A DNA stretch of 64,000 nucleotides from an uncultured Bacteroides sp. (GTDB taxonomy: Bacteria > Bacteroidota > Bacteroidia > Bacteroidales > Bacteroidaceae). Below are positions 1 to 9,025 of this stretch, one piece after another. The DNA lies in the NCBI GenBank assembly GCA_948847595.1, contig CAQOGY010000006.1, positions 136,930 through 200,929 of the forward strand. The letters are read 5' to 3'. Below the pieces are notes generated by a model. The model worked only from the letters and a program-made list of their open reading frames with translations. It made no database searches and was not told the origin of the DNA. Numbering within the stretch: the stretch's first letter is position 1; every line of letters starts with the position of its first letter. A program made the translations under genes and the position numbers.

Positions 1-368
1 TCATTGCGTAGCGGTGAGTCAGGCTCGTACAAATGCCGTTCCATCTGCCGCAGAAACCAATGGTTGACCCTATCATTTACTTTAGTTTTCAACACCAGTT
101 TTCTAAGGCTTTCACAAGCTTTGTTTTCTGTCAGCCCTGATAATCGGGAAAGATAATCCACCAACATTCTTTCTGTTGCAACCGACTTGTTTGCCCACCG
201 GACGGTATCTGTAAAATCGTATGTATTCCAGAAACAATCTACTGATACGCTATCCTTTTGATGTACTGTCGCAGTATCCGGTTTACCTCTATTGGCGGAA
301 CAAGTACATAAAAACAAGAACATGCCCGAAATAGTATAAAACTGTAATCTTATTCTCCGCTTACTCAT
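1..368 (-). CDS. DUF5106-like lipoprotein, N-terminal part (cut by left edge)
   Basis: Reading the minus strand from the ATG at 368-366 gives an open frame to the left edge, about 122 residues with no stop. It begins MSKRRIRLQFYTISG, has a hydrophobic stretch (MFLFL) and a Cys at about residue 24 (LCTC), so it is probably a lipoprotein, although Thr before the Cys is unusual. The region from FWNTYDFTDTVRW through MERHLYEPDSPLRNE resembles the DUF5106 N-terminal domain, whose members carry a similar FWxNYDFxDT start and YxPDSPxRNE end. It follows the fimbrillin lipoprotein gene by 58 bases and is probably the last gene seen of the fimbrial operon. The rest of the protein, possibly a thioredoxin-like domain, lies outside the window. 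Function in fimbriation is unknown. Confidence 0.6.
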   Translation of the reverse strand, partial: MSKRRIRLQFYTISGMFLFLCTCSANRGKPDTATVHQKDSVSVDCFWNTYDFTDTVRWANKSVATERMLVDYLSRLSGLTENKACESLRKLVLKTKVNDRVNHWFLRQMERHLYEPDSPLRN

Positions 369-426
369 ATTCTACTATTTGATATATTCATCCTCATATT
401 TCCTTTCACTCTTGACACTAATTGAA

Positions 427-2049
427 TTATCCTTCCTGACGTATCCGAAGTTCAAAATATCCATTTCTGCCAAACAGACGCACTTTTCCTTCACGCGCAT
501 TACCTGTATTATTTTCCTTTATATGGACAAAAATATAATCATTAGTAGAGTCTAACAGGGGGTAAAGAATGGCTCCTTCATGTCGCTGTTCAGCTATCCC
601 AATCCAATCAGATAACCCAACGACTTCCCCATAATGCGTATATGGCATGGGGAGCACTGTATATGACTGGCCAATAGAGGGATAGCGTTCAACAGTCACC
701 GTTTTTTGTAGGACTCCATATTGGATAATACTCGTAAAAGAGTATTCCGTACCTGCATTTTCACTCGATTCCGTGAAACATAAGTCCATCTCAACAGGGT
801 TATCAGGAGTATCATTACAAACTGTTTCCCCTGTTATTTCTGTCCCGTTTGCTTTCACTGTTATCAATCTACGCTGAAGATTGGGATAATCCGGGTCAAA
901 CATGGTGTAACCTTCCAATGATTCATCCCGGATGCACCGGTAGAAATGACCTAACACAAAAGAGTTCAGGGTTTCATTGCTGTATATGCTCCAACGAGAA
1001 TTTTCAAATCCCATCTGATAGCCATTCCTTAAATAATTCTCTTGATAATCATGGGTACCATCATACTCCAATAACATGAGTGCTTCCATATCATTAGTAA
1101 ATCCATTCTTTTCCGCATTCTCGAACGAGTTAGCGCCAAATCCCGTGACACTCCGGATATTCAGTTTATAGTAATTATTGCCTACAATTGAAGTCAACGG
1201 AACTTTTTTTCCTGTAACATCATCTATTGTACATAAACGGAGTTTATAGTATCCTTCCCTTTCTGTCCCATCCGCTGCCGTATATTTTCCATGTACAACG
1301 ATATGAAATCCCTTATGAGCATCCAAACCCATATTCCGAATCTGATACAGATAAATAGGAGTTGACAAAGGAGCAAGATTACTGACAGACAAAGTAGAAG
1401 GACTGATATAATCCACGTCTGCCAATACTGAAGCTGATACAGGACAACTCAACCAATCTATTGAAGTCAATTTAAAATTGCCGGCTGTCACTTCCACACT
1501 GAATTTCGCCACATTCCGTTTTAAACTGAAACCATTGCTGCCGTCACTTTCCATGGCATTACGAATAGTCATCATATTGAGTGATGAAAGAGCTATGCGT
1601 CTGGTAGCCATTACAAAAGGTGGTTTTACAAGTGCTTCCGTACTTGTGCATATCTTATTTTCCAACTCCTGCAAAGTACGTATTGTCCCTTCTTCCATCG
1701 GATAATTGGCTATCAGATACAATGTATGTTCTCCTGTGGCTGAAGATATGTTCACCGTCGTCTTATATTCATTCCCAGTCCATTCCAAATCAGGGTGCTG
1801 ATGATAAACAACATCTCCCTTATGGTCGAATATCAGGAAGTCCATACTTTCCACCTTCGCTTTATCGGCAGGAACAACTGTCCCCCGCGTATGTATAACA
1901 GATTCTTGTTGTACGCTCAGCCTCAAAACCATTTGTTCCTGTACATCTCTCGGATCGTTACTCTCCGACATTTCATCACTATTGCAAGCTCCAAAAGAGA
2001 AAAGCAATACAAACAGAGCTAATTGAATATATTTCTTTTTTACTATCAT
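427..2049 (-). CDS. Fimbrillin-like lipoprotein (minor/tip component)
   Basis: A 540-residue exported lipoprotein with a signal peptide ending in FGAC (Cys about 22) followed by an acidic/polar linker. The N-terminal third (SVQQESVIHTRG...VESMDFLIFDHKGDVVYH, then TLYLIANYP) has the order of a Bacteroidales fimbrillin: a cleavable region containing an Arg, a first beta-sandwich with a 'LIFD' strand and a 'LIAN' strand, and a later YYKLNIRSVTGFG strand. The C-terminal 200 residues (SYTVLPMPYTHYGEV, ending RLFGRNGYFELRIRQEG) look like a Bacteroides BACON/Ig-like strand set. By position after the Mfa1- and Mfa2-like genes it is probably an accessory or tip subunit like Mfa3-5/FimC-E, but which one cannot be told. 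The gene lies 15 bases after the 665-residue lipoprotein gene. Confidence 0.65.
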   Translation of the reverse strand: MIVKKKYIQLALFVLLFSFGACNSDEMSESNDPRDVQEQMVLRLSVQQESVIHTRGTVVPADKAKVESMDFLIFDHKGDVVYHQHPDLEWTGNEYKTTVNISSATGEHTLYLIANYPMEEGTIRTLQELENKICTSTEALVKPPFVMATRRIALSSLNMMTIRNAMESDGSNGFSLKRNVAKFSVEVTAGNFKLTSIDWLSCPVSASVLADVDYISPSTLSVSNLAPLSTPIYLYQIRNMGLDAHKGFHIVVHGKYTAADGTEREGYYKLRLCTIDDVTGKKVPLTSIVGNNYYKLNIRSVTGFGANSFENAEKNGFTNDMEALMLLEYDGTHDYQENYLRNGYQMGFENSRWSIYSNETLNSFVLGHFYRCIRDESLEGYTMFDPDYPNLQRRLITVKANGTEITGETVCNDTPDNPVEMDLCFTESSENAGTEYSFTSIIQYGVLQKTVTVERYPSIGQSYTVLPMPYTHYGEVVGLSDWIGIAEQRHEGAILYPLLDSTNDYIFVHIKENNTGNAREGKVRLFGRNGYFELRIRQEG

Positions 2050-2064
2050 ATCTGTACTTTTTTA

Positions 2065-4050
2065 TCAAAGAGAGGGATAACGTAGTTTCACACAACGTAC
2101 CGTATGTTTCTGATTCCGCAGTTCATCACTCGTATCACTTCCATCCGGATCGCTCATAGTGGCTACTATAAATGTGCCATCATCATTCTTTCCCCAATAG
2201 CTGTCCGAGAAGAAATTATTGGGAAGTCCGTTGGTTCCGGCATTCAAGAAAACATAATTCATTTCTTTTCCTGTGGGCAACCGCCAAGCACCACCAGTTA
2301 AATTTGCACATACAGAAGATGCGTTTTCTTTCGTGACATTAGTAACATCTGTACTTGAAACAATAAAGTCTGAAAGTTCAGGGGGACGAACATCAAGAGT
2401 ACAGTTATAGAGATATTTTTCCTCTTTATAATTGTCTATGAGGTTATAGGATCCGTAACTTATATACGCCTTTCTGGCAGGACTATTATCATTTTCTTCT
2501 ATACACCATGATTCACCTGAATTAATCGCCCAATTTTCACGTATGGTAGCTAATCTCCAGCATCCTTTCCCCCTTGTTGCATGATTCTCACTCACCCCTT
2601 CAGGATAATATGCCCTACATCCAGTTTCCCGAGTGGCTCTTTTATAAAACTCATCATTATAAATGCCGACACGCATCCAATTCGCTTCAGACCAATACCC
2701 CATGGCTTCAGCCCAAGTAACAAGAGCATTGCCACTACGATACGTTTCCGAACTATAAAGTTGTAGATTAAGCTCAACAGACACAGTACCTGATTCCAAT
2801 GTAGTCACATAGGTAATATCATTACCCGTATTCCAGTTTCCACGCCTAAACCCGACACGTCCGCTCTTCTTATTTGCATCATCATATTCTATTGTCATTT
2901 GCAGTTGATTACCGATTGTCACCTCATCAGGAAGTTTCACTTCGACCGGAGCATTACAGGCAAAACGCACGTATGAGTAAAAGCGTAGCGATTTTACTTC
3001 AACCGTCTTTTTGTTGACAGCAAGAAAACTAGCTCCCGTTATTTCAATTGGGACATTGATTTCCGACCATCCGGAAACGTTGGATTTCATCTCAAGAGAC
3101 TCTTCCCCATAACCGGTTATTGCTTTAATATTCAAACTGTAATGCCTGTTGCGGGTTATATTCCATTCTGTAGAATGTGAATCAATAGAATTCATAGCGT
3201 CACCAATCGGTAGAGTATATACTCGGGTAATTCCTCTAGAGGTTCCTTTAATACGCAATACCATTCTATAATCTTTATCTGTCGGTAAATATTCCGGCAA
3301 ATAGATTTCACCGGACGACCATGTGAAATGATTTTGTTCCGTGCTGCTATTTCTCAATGAAAACATACGGTTACCTAGAAAACCTTCTTCTATCTTGTAC
3401 TTACCGGCAACCAAATAACTATATTTCGGGATACGAAGAAGCTCCATAGATTCAAAGTTGACATGTTCGCTCGTGGGATTCCCGTTTTCACAAATCTCCG
3501 TACTTAGGTCGAACTTAACACTTAGTTTGGCAATCACACGTTGCAACTTTATCTCCAGTTTAGATACAGGCACAGACACCCCCTCTGTATATATCTCATT
3601 TTTACTTCGCACATTCACATTAAGCAACTGCCGGAAAAACACAAATCTTGAAGCATTCAAGTTACTTTCCGAATTCATCCGAATACTTTTCAATTCTTCA
3701 GGGGTGTTTATTCCCGAAAGATCTACCGGTTCATTTCCTATCACATAAATATCATTGTATCCTATATAGGTAATGGCAACATAATCTTCATTTATATCTA
3801 TCAATTGATTGCTGACTAAAACTTTAGGGCCATAAGGATTGGAAGTGCGTGTCGAAAAAATGATAACACGCAATTGTGATATCTCATTTTCATCCCCTGC
3901 AACAAGTTTCGGCATGATGCTGACAGGGATTTCCTTCCCTTCTCCCTGACCATTACCATCAGAAGATGCTTCTGTTCCGTCAGTACAAGCAGTGAGCAGA
4001 TACAATAATGCCACAACAAAGCTATATATATAAACTAATTTCAGTCTCAT
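2065..4050 (-). CDS. Fimbrillin-like lipoprotein with WRLPT-type C-terminal domain
   Basis: About 661 residues from the ATG at 4050. The frame opens 12 bases earlier at a TTG, but the ATG is preceded by GGGAGA and gives a cleaner signal peptide (MRLKLVYIYSFVVALLYLLTAC, Cys about 22). The N-terminal part has fimbrillin features: a LRVIIFSTR strand, a DIYVIGNEP strand, and a long two-sandwich region ending at NRHYSLNIKAITGYG. The C-terminal 200 residues contain Cys pairs and CWRLATIRENW, GAWRLPTGKEMNYVF and KHTVRCVKL motifs typical of the Fibrobacter-major-paralogous/C-type-lectin-like fold, suggesting a ligand-binding tip. The gene starts about 22 bases after the Mfa2-like gene stops, in one operon. 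Tip adhesin is an inference from architecture. Confidence 0.65.
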   Translation of the reverse strand: MRLKLVYIYSFVVALLYLLTACTDGTEASSDGNGQGEGKEIPVSIMPKLVAGDENEISQLRVIIFSTRTSNPYGPKVLVSNQLIDINEDYVAITYIGYNDIYVIGNEPVDLSGINTPEELKSIRMNSESNLNASRFVFFRQLLNVNVRSKNEIYTEGVSVPVSKLEIKLQRVIAKLSVKFDLSTEICENGNPTSEHVNFESMELLRIPKYSYLVAGKYKIEEGFLGNRMFSLRNSSTEQNHFTWSSGEIYLPEYLPTDKDYRMVLRIKGTSRGITRVYTLPIGDAMNSIDSHSTEWNITRNRHYSLNIKAITGYGEESLEMKSNVSGWSEINVPIEITGASFLAVNKKTVEVKSLRFYSYVRFACNAPVEVKLPDEVTIGNQLQMTIEYDDANKKSGRVGFRRGNWNTGNDITYVTTLESGTVSVELNLQLYSSETYRSGNALVTWAEAMGYWSEANWMRVGIYNDEFYKRATRETGCRAYYPEGVSENHATRGKGCWRLATIRENWAINSGESWCIEENDNSPARKAYISYGSYNLIDNYKEEKYLYNCTLDVRPPELSDFIVSSTDVTNVTKENASSVCANLTGGAWRLPTGKEMNYVFLNAGTNGLPNNFFSDSYWGKNDDGTFIVATMSDPDGSDTSDELRNQKHTVRCVKLRYPSL

Positions 4051-4072
4051 TCTCCCATTCAATTATAAAGTG

Positions 4073-5083
4073 TCACATTTCCGTATCCTGCAATATGATT
4101 GTCCATCCGGCAACGGTTATAGCTGTTTGCATATGGGTATCCGTATTACCGTCCAAATCATCTATAAGTGATATTTCTACTTCATAAACATCCTCCCGGT
4201 CAAGTTCCGACTGGGTACGGCTATATGGATGCCTCCGGACAAGTTCAAGTAAATCGGAACGGTAGAGTTCCTTTATGGTGCCGTCCTGCATCAGGCGTTC
4301 TATTAATAGCGTCAATTTTTCTCCTTCTACCAAGCGCATTAACGAAAAGATACTTGTCAACTGGTTCCATGCATCATTATTGGTGCCCTGATATGGATAA
4401 TATGTCAATTCGTTGCCCGAAGCAACTACAGAATTATCAAATTTATAAGTCGCCCCTTTAGGGTCAACCACACGGACACGCACGCCATCCGCACAGCGGT
4501 GAATACATGGTATTCCGCTTTTTTCAAACCACTTCACATTCAGATGCAAATGATTCTCATTCTTTATAAGTGAAAGAACTTCAGTGTGTTCCTTCACATC
4601 GTTTACTTCTACTTGTTTCATAGCATGAAAAACAGGAGTCAATTTATGGTTCACACCACGTTCTTCTGTTGCGTTGAGTGATAATAATGCCTGCTCAAGC
4701 GTAGTTTGTCCGGCAATAAAGACCGGTTGCAAAGTGACTTCATCAGTCAGGTTTCCCCATGCCACCAACGTATAGCTACCGGCAGAAAGTTCCGGATCAA
4801 TCCGAAAATCTTTCGGGAAAGGCTCCCCTTTACGAGTTATGCATTTCAGAAAACATCCGGCTGCATCAAATACATACAAGTCTATTTGCTGTACGTCGAT
4901 GTCGAAACGATCGGGGCAAGTATTGTCCGTGTGATGAACATATTCGAAAGCCACGTGGAAATTTCCCTGCGGACAACCGGAAAAATCTTCATTAACGCAT
5001 CCGATAATCAGCCATAATAGCACCGATATGTATGCCATCATCCTTCCTTTCCTATACAATGTATTATTATCCTTGAAGTGCAT
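4073..5083 (-). CDS. FimB/Mfa2-family fimbrial anchor lipoprotein
   Basis: A 336-residue lipoprotein with lipobox IIGC, then VNEDFSGCPQGNFHVAFEYVHH, a signature-like start of the FimB/Mfa2 family (DUF1812). That family anchors Mfa1/FimA fimbriae to the outer membrane and limits their length. The order of strands (IDLYVFDAAGCFLKC, SYTLVAWGN) matches the family, and the length is typical. Two starts are possible: the ATG at 5083, or the tandem ATGs at 5041/5038, which are preceded by GGAAAGGAAGG and give a shorter signal peptide; I favour the downstream pair but list the longer frame. It lies just downstream of the major fimbrillin gene, the normal position of the anchor gene, after a hairpin at 5115-5143. 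Confidence 0.8.
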   Translation of the reverse strand: MHFKDNNTLYRKGRMMAYISVLLWLIIGCVNEDFSGCPQGNFHVAFEYVHHTDNTCPDRFDIDVQQIDLYVFDAAGCFLKCITRKGEPFPKDFRIDPELSAGSYTLVAWGNLTDEVTLQPVFIAGQTTLEQALLSLNATEERGVNHKLTPVFHAMKQVEVNDVKEHTEVLSLIKNENHLHLNVKWFEKSGIPCIHRCADGVRVRVVDPKGATYKFDNSVVASGNELTYYPYQGTNNDAWNQLTSIFSLMRLVEGEKLTLLIERLMQDGTIKELYRSDLLELVRRHPYSRTQSELDREDVYEVEISLIDDLDGNTDTHMQTAITVAGWTIILQDTEM

Positions 5084-5114
5084 GTTAAATTGTTCTTGAG
5101 AGGGATTTTAGACT

Positions 5115-5143
5115 CCTTTACCGGGATAACTTCCCGGCAAAGG
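5115..5143 (-). other. Intercistronic hairpin between major fimbrillin and anchor gene
   Basis: Twelve-base arms (5115-5126 and 5132-5143, one mismatch) enclose a 5-base loop. No clear U-run follows on the minus strand, so this is more likely a partial terminator, a processing site or an RNA stabiliser than a full terminator. Its position just after the major subunit gene would suit higher expression of the major subunit than of downstream genes. Confidence 0.5.
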
Positions 5144-5188
5144 AATCCGTTAAAATCTATTTTTAATGAACCGGCAAACTAACAATCA

Positions 5189-6949
5189 TTACATTCCCAG
5201 TTCTGCATCTTGTTCAACTTTAGTCCATGGTTCCACCGTGATATGTGCCTGCATGTAAGTTTTCTGATTGATAGGATCTGTCGGATCAACAGTGACATCT
5301 TCGTCATCAGGATAACCGATTGAAGTAATTCTTGAGATATTTACATTATAGAAACGATTACGCATTACTGAATAGAACAGGTTGTTGGCTTCTGTCTTTC
5401 CGTCCATATTATCCTCAACATTCACGCGATAGTAACAAGTTCCTCCGGTGTACTGGAAAATACGTATTGTTCCTTCAACACTCTCCTGATAACCCGGTAC
5501 TCCTCCATTCTTAGGATGCGAATATTTCTTAATGGTAACAATCGAATAAATACCCTCAGAAGTCGAAAATGAACTTCCATAATATACACTTACAGGATTT
5601 TCGATATCACCTTCGTCTACGGCACTATCTTCATCTACAGCATTTAGCCATTTCTGTTTTCCTGCTTTATTCAAATAAGTCTTTAAAATCATGTCCAAGC
5701 CATAGGTTGCCAAGTTTCCACCAAAGTCTGCAGGAGCCGTATAAATCTGATTTTCCCATTCCGGAACAATGAAGAATGGTGGAACCTCTTTTTCACCTAT
5801 TGTATAATCAGTATCGTCAAATTGATTCTTGATAGTAAGATTTTCACTTGTCCCTTGCACAGTAACGTTATTAATCATGACATTGGCTGCCGGAGCAAAT
5901 ACACCTTTCACTAACACATAGGTAGTATTACCTCTTACCGGTGTCTGATTGGAGTTCTCCGGCAAATATATAGATCGGATAGCTTCTCCATCGGTACTTG
6001 CTTTCAAATCCAAATTCGGTTCATTAACTTCGTCATAATATTTAGCGAAATCTTCAAATGTAGAACTAGTGCCAGTCATTGTATAGAATGGTGTAAGGAA
6101 ACCATTAGCTTGATTATGGAGAAACATATAACTCTGAACCGGCAGGTTACGAACGGTAAATGTCGGAGTAAGCAATTTGCCTAATGTTTTGCCTGTATTA
6201 TCTTTCAGTGTCAAAGCGTCCGCATTTGCATAAGTAGCCTGCAATTTGGCTGCGGCACGGGATATGGAAACCTCTAAATGATTATTTTGCTCCATTTCCG
6301 CAGAACTTTCATACGACGGTTTCGAACAATTCTCTGCAGAAATTCCCGGATATAATGTATATTCGGTTGCAGCCAATACATTCGCCATGAGGAAACCATT
6401 AGCCGCCGCATCACTATTACCGGATATTTTATCAAAACTACCGACACGTGATACAGCTTCTGTCTTTTCTGTACCTTTGGTATGGGCAATACGTCCGGCT
6501 TTCGTACAATGTGTCAAAGCAATAGCTTCAAATTGGGCGGTTGTAGTGGTAGATGTAATCCACTCATCCTGCATATTGGCTACTACGTACACTTTCTTTT
6601 TACCGGAAGTTAACTTCAATGTGGTAGTATGCTCCACCCCATTTCCATCTACAGTAACACCATCTGTCTTTGCCTCAAAACTACCTGATTCACTGAAGAT
6701 GTAAGCCCGTAGATTCTTAATACTTTTTTCTGCGACTGTACCTTCATGTTCGTCACCTGTTGCACGTGACTTACCACTGTCTTTGCCAAGCTTAAATATA
6801 AACTTCGCCCAAGTAGGCTCTCCCTCCACGACTTCGGTATTACCGTTGCCGTTGCTTCTTTCTTCGCCCAGCTTGTCCTCATTGCTACAAGCAGCAAACG
6901 TCATTGTTGCCAGTGCAAATACTCCGATTAGAAAATCATTCTTTCCCAT
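5189..6949 (-). CDS. Mfa1-like major fimbrillin
   Basis: About 586 residues from the ATG at 6949. The frame can be extended to 7018, but the extra 23 residues overlap the upstream gene and spoil the signal peptide. From 6949 the protein begins MGKNDFLIGVFALATMTFAAC, a clean lipoprotein signal. It then shows the Mfa1 pattern: a polar linker, WAKFIFKLGKDSGKSRATGDEHEGTVAEKSIKN cut region with Arg, LRAYIFSESGSFE and KKVYVVANMQD strands, an SRAAAKLQATY segment, and a C-terminal block with FYNVNISRITSIGYPDDEDV and AHITVEPWTKVEQDAELGM that resembles the Mfa1 C-terminal donor-strand region. Such precursors are lipidated, processed by an Arg protease and polymerised by strand exchange. Fifty-five bases separate it from the DUF3868 gene. 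Confidence 0.8.
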   Translation of the reverse strand: MGKNDFLIGVFALATMTFAACSNEDKLGEERSNGNGNTEVVEGEPTWAKFIFKLGKDSGKSRATGDEHEGTVAEKSIKNLRAYIFSESGSFEAKTDGVTVDGNGVEHTTTLKLTSGKKKVYVVANMQDEWITSTTTTAQFEAIALTHCTKAGRIAHTKGTEKTEAVSRVGSFDKISGNSDAAANGFLMANVLAATEYTLYPGISAENCSKPSYESSAEMEQNNHLEVSISRAAAKLQATYANADALTLKDNTGKTLGKLLTPTFTVRNLPVQSYMFLHNQANGFLTPFYTMTGTSSTFEDFAKYYDEVNEPNLDLKASTDGEAIRSIYLPENSNQTPVRGNTTYVLVKGVFAPAANVMINNVTVQGTSENLTIKNQFDDTDYTIGEKEVPPFFIVPEWENQIYTAPADFGGNLATYGLDMILKTYLNKAGKQKWLNAVDEDSAVDEGDIENPVSVYYGSSFSTSEGIYSIVTIKKYSHPKNGGVPGYQESVEGTIRIFQYTGGTCYYRVNVEDNMDGKTEANNLFYSVMRNRFYNVNISRITSIGYPDDEDVTVDPTDPINQKTYMQAHITVEPWTKVEQDAELGM

Positions 6950-7004
6950 TTCTTGTTTTACGATTAAAAAATTAATAAAAAAATAAATTATTATATGTTG
7001 AGAC

Positions 7005-8168
7005 TTATATGTTTTCACTTTTCATCCGATAATACACCTTGATGTACCCGGCCCGGCGCAGTTGAGGGAAGAAGTGCTCTTTTAGAAAACGGTAGGGCAC
7101 TCCCCTTTTCAAACGTTGCAACCGTTCCTCACGTCCTTTCATAATTGGAACAGAATCCATAATATCCAATACTTCCTTACGATATTCCATATCAGAGTGT
7201 TCCACTTTATAGCGCAATTCCTCCCATCCCTCATCACCATTCACAAGCACAAAACAACTATCCGGCAAAGCAATCCGACCGGTTATATATTGCTTCAACG
7301 CTTCAGCCCGTTTTCCCGATAATCGCTTATTGAAATCAAAAGCTCCTTCCGGTGAAGAAAGCCCCAGTAGCACCACACGAGCTATCTCTACTTCCGGATC
7401 TTCGCTGATACGGCGGGTAACGTCAATGATATGTTCCAGTACCTTCTCGTTGTCCAGATAATTATTATCTATCTCTGCCTTTGCAAGCTTGAAATAGACA
7501 ATCTGCGCACCTTCCTGCTCACCTGTAAGAAGCCTTTTGCCCGCCAGGTAATTTTCTATCGGTTCTACAAATCTTTCTGTTTCAGCCAGCACTTCTGTGA
7601 TACATTTATGGGGTAATATTTCCGGTATTTCCACTTTCTCTTTTATTTCCGGCTTGATAATAGAATATTCATCCGTCCGATTCCATGCAAATAGCTCCAC
7701 CATATCCAGTTCTTTTTCCATGCAGCAACTTCTAAGCTGCCGCCGCAACAGTAACTTTGCCTGCCACACCCACAGTTTATTCGCTAACATCGGAGTTGAA
7801 CAAGTTATTGTATTCCATTGTCGGTTGTCTACCGTATATATTGAGTCTTTCTGCGCTTTTGAAGGATGAAGCACTTCCTGCCTTCGAGCTACTCTCTCCC
7901 GTATTTTGCCATTTACACGTATGACAGGGAAAGTAAAAGACTGATTTCCCCTTATATCTACCAATATAGGTGTTAGTGACAATTCGTCATTTGCTTTTGT
8001 AATACCGGGAGCGACCAACATACGGAATCTCAAACTCACAGAATCACCTTGTACATTCTTCTCTATAGAAAAATCTTTTATCTTGATAGAATCAATATTT
8101 TGAGCGGATGCTGACATAGCCGTTATACTCAGAAAGAAGGAAGATATTATAATCTGAAAACTGTTCAT
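7005..8168 (-). CDS. DUF3868 / OmpA-like periplasmic protein
   Basis: A 387-residue exported protein with a signal peptide ending ASAQ (about residue 23). The N-terminal 150 residues look like DUF3868, with VSLRFRMLVAPG and FPVIRVNGKIRERVARRQ. The C-terminal 190 residues resemble an OmpA/peptidoglycan-binding fold: AQIVYFKLAKAEIDNNYLDNEKVLEHIIDVTRRI, then VLLGLSSPEGAFDFNKRLSGKRAEALKQYI, the usual 'G.as.eG....N..LS..RA..v..yl' block. Proteins of this type are common upstream of Bacteroides Mfa-type fimbrillin genes and are thought to tie the assembly to the envelope. It is the second gene of the operon, 8 bases after the DUF3575 gene. Role in assembly is inferred. Confidence 0.75.
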   Translation of the reverse strand: MNSFQIIISSFFLSITAMSASAQNIDSIKIKDFSIEKNVQGDSVSLRFRMLVAPGITKANDELSLTPILVDIRGNQSFTFPVIRVNGKIRERVARRQEVLHPSKAQKDSIYTVDNRQWNTITCSTPMLANKLWVWQAKLLLRRQLRSCCMEKELDMVELFAWNRTDEYSIIKPEIKEKVEIPEILPHKCITEVLAETERFVEPIENYLAGKRLLTGEQEGAQIVYFKLAKAEIDNNYLDNEKVLEHIIDVTRRISEDPEVEIARVVLLGLSSPEGAFDFNKRLSGKRAEALKQYITGRIALPDSCFVLVNGDEGWEELRYKVEHSDMEYRKEVLDIMDSVPIMKGREERLQRLKRGVPYRFLKEHFFPQLRRAGYIKVYYRMKSENI

Positions 8169-8176
8169 TAGGGATA

Positions 8177-8770
8177 TTATTTAAGTAAATATATGATGGA
8201 TACAGCGGCACGTGTAGGCCCTAAATAATTACGGTTCTTTACACTTAACCGTTTACCGCACTCTTTACATGGATATTTGTTATAATGCAAGCGTGCGTAG
8301 CCAAGCCCTAGCGTCCCCTCCACACTCCAATGTGGTGAAAGAATCCACTGATACCCATAACTAAATCCGAATCCGGCAAGATTTCCCTGTCTTCTAAAGT
8401 CGCTTAATCCAAGATAACGGATACCACCTATATTATATTGTCCGTAAAATGTATGCACACCGAAAAAATGCCCGTTAAACGATTCACACAGCCAATATCG
8501 AAGTTCTGGTTGAACCACCCAATGCTTCATTTTTCTATTATTCGAACCTTTTCCGTTTTTACCCAGTGGAAACGGATTATAAGCTCCCCATAAATCAATA
8601 GTCAGTTTAGGGGAAATGCCCCACTCCATAGCTATATTGGGAGTTTGCATCATACCACCATATAACAAGTTCGTTTTCACAGCTATATCTTGCGCGTTTA
8701 CCAGTAAGTGTCTTGTCAGGAAAAACATAAAGAAAAGCATGTATATTCTACTTTTTATATATCTATTCAT
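8177..8770 (-). CDS. DUF3575 outer-membrane beta-barrel protein
   Basis: A 197-residue protein with a signal peptide (hydrophobic core MLFFMFFLTRHLLVNAQ), followed by DIAVKTNLLYGGMMQTPNIAMEWGISPKLTIDL, the characteristic DUF3575 start. Alternating hydrophobic strands with aromatic ends (HWVVQPELRYWL, HFFGVHTFYGQYNI, FGFSYGYQWILS, WSVEGTLGLGYARLHY) and a C-terminal hydrophobic tail suggest a small barrel in the outer membrane. A Cys pair (CKEC) lies near residue 168. It is the first gene of the fimbrial operon, with its start about 50 bases from the left inversion repeat, so its expression would be set directly by the orientation of the adjacent segment. Confidence 0.75.
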   Translation of the reverse strand: MNRYIKSRIYMLFFMFFLTRHLLVNAQDIAVKTNLLYGGMMQTPNIAMEWGISPKLTIDLWGAYNPFPLGKNGKGSNNRKMKHWVVQPELRYWLCESFNGHFFGVHTFYGQYNIGGIRYLGLSDFRRQGNLAGFGFSYGYQWILSPHWSVEGTLGLGYARLHYNKYPCKECGKRLSVKNRNYLGPTRAAVSIIYLLK

Positions 8771-8796
8771 ATACTCTGTTTTGTTTTAGACTTTGC

Positions 8797-8824
8797 TTCA
8801 TCTCTATTTCATGATAGAGATGAA
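8797..8824. repeat. Left inverted-repeat site of the probable inversion switch
   Basis: A perfect palindrome: 11-base arms ttcatctctat and atagagatgaa separated by the 6-base spacer ttcatg (8808-8813). Bases 8803-8822 are the exact reverse complement of 10029-10048. Two short inverted arms around a 6-base asymmetric core is the shape expected of a tyrosine recombinase crossover site. It lies between the DUF3575 start codon and a promoter-like element at 8827-8834. Confidence 0.75.
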
Positions 8825-8826
8825 AA

Positions 8827-8834
8827 CAAATATA
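8827..8834 (-). promoter_or_regulatory. Candidate -7 element facing the fimbrial operon
   Basis: On the minus strand the sequence TATATTTG matches the Bacteroides -7 consensus TAnnTTTG. It would place the transcript start near 8820, inside the left inversion site, giving a leader of about 50 bases before the DUF3575 start. I see no good TTTG at the expected -33 distance, and the region is A+T-rich, so chance matching is possible. Confidence 0.4.
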
Positions 8835-8882
8835 TTCATCATAAACCATTAATTATAAATCAATTATGATATATGATGAATA

Positions 8883-8890
8883 TATATTTG
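8883..8890 (+). promoter_or_regulatory. Candidate -7 element for the araC-type gene
   Basis: TATATTTG on the plus strand again fits TAnnTTTG, 135 bases before the araC start. It is the mirror copy of the minus-strand element: 8820-8845 and 8868-8895 form an imperfect inverted repeat of about 26 bases, so the two candidate promoters are near-identical and point away from each other. No clear -33 element. Confidence 0.35.
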
Positions 8891-9025
8891 TTTCATTATT
8901 ATATTTTTTTTGATAATGACTGAGTAAACTGAAAATAAAACTCTGGCATTTAATTCATTAAGAATATCAATACTGAAACAATGCTGAAACATACAAGCCA
9001 AACAATTTGAATAACTATATTTTAT

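Noticed and set aside
4051..4062. TTG start for the 665-residue fimbrillin-like lipoprotein
   Set aside because: The ATG at 4050 follows GGGAGA and starts directly at the signal peptide.
6950..7018. Longer start for the Mfa1-like protein
   Set aside because: The 23 extra residues overlap the upstream gene, and the internal Met at 6949 begins a clean lipoprotein signal.
8797..8824. Terminator of the fimbrial or araC transcript
   Set aside because: It lies upstream of both divergent genes, has no T-run, and has an exact inverted partner 1.2 kb away.
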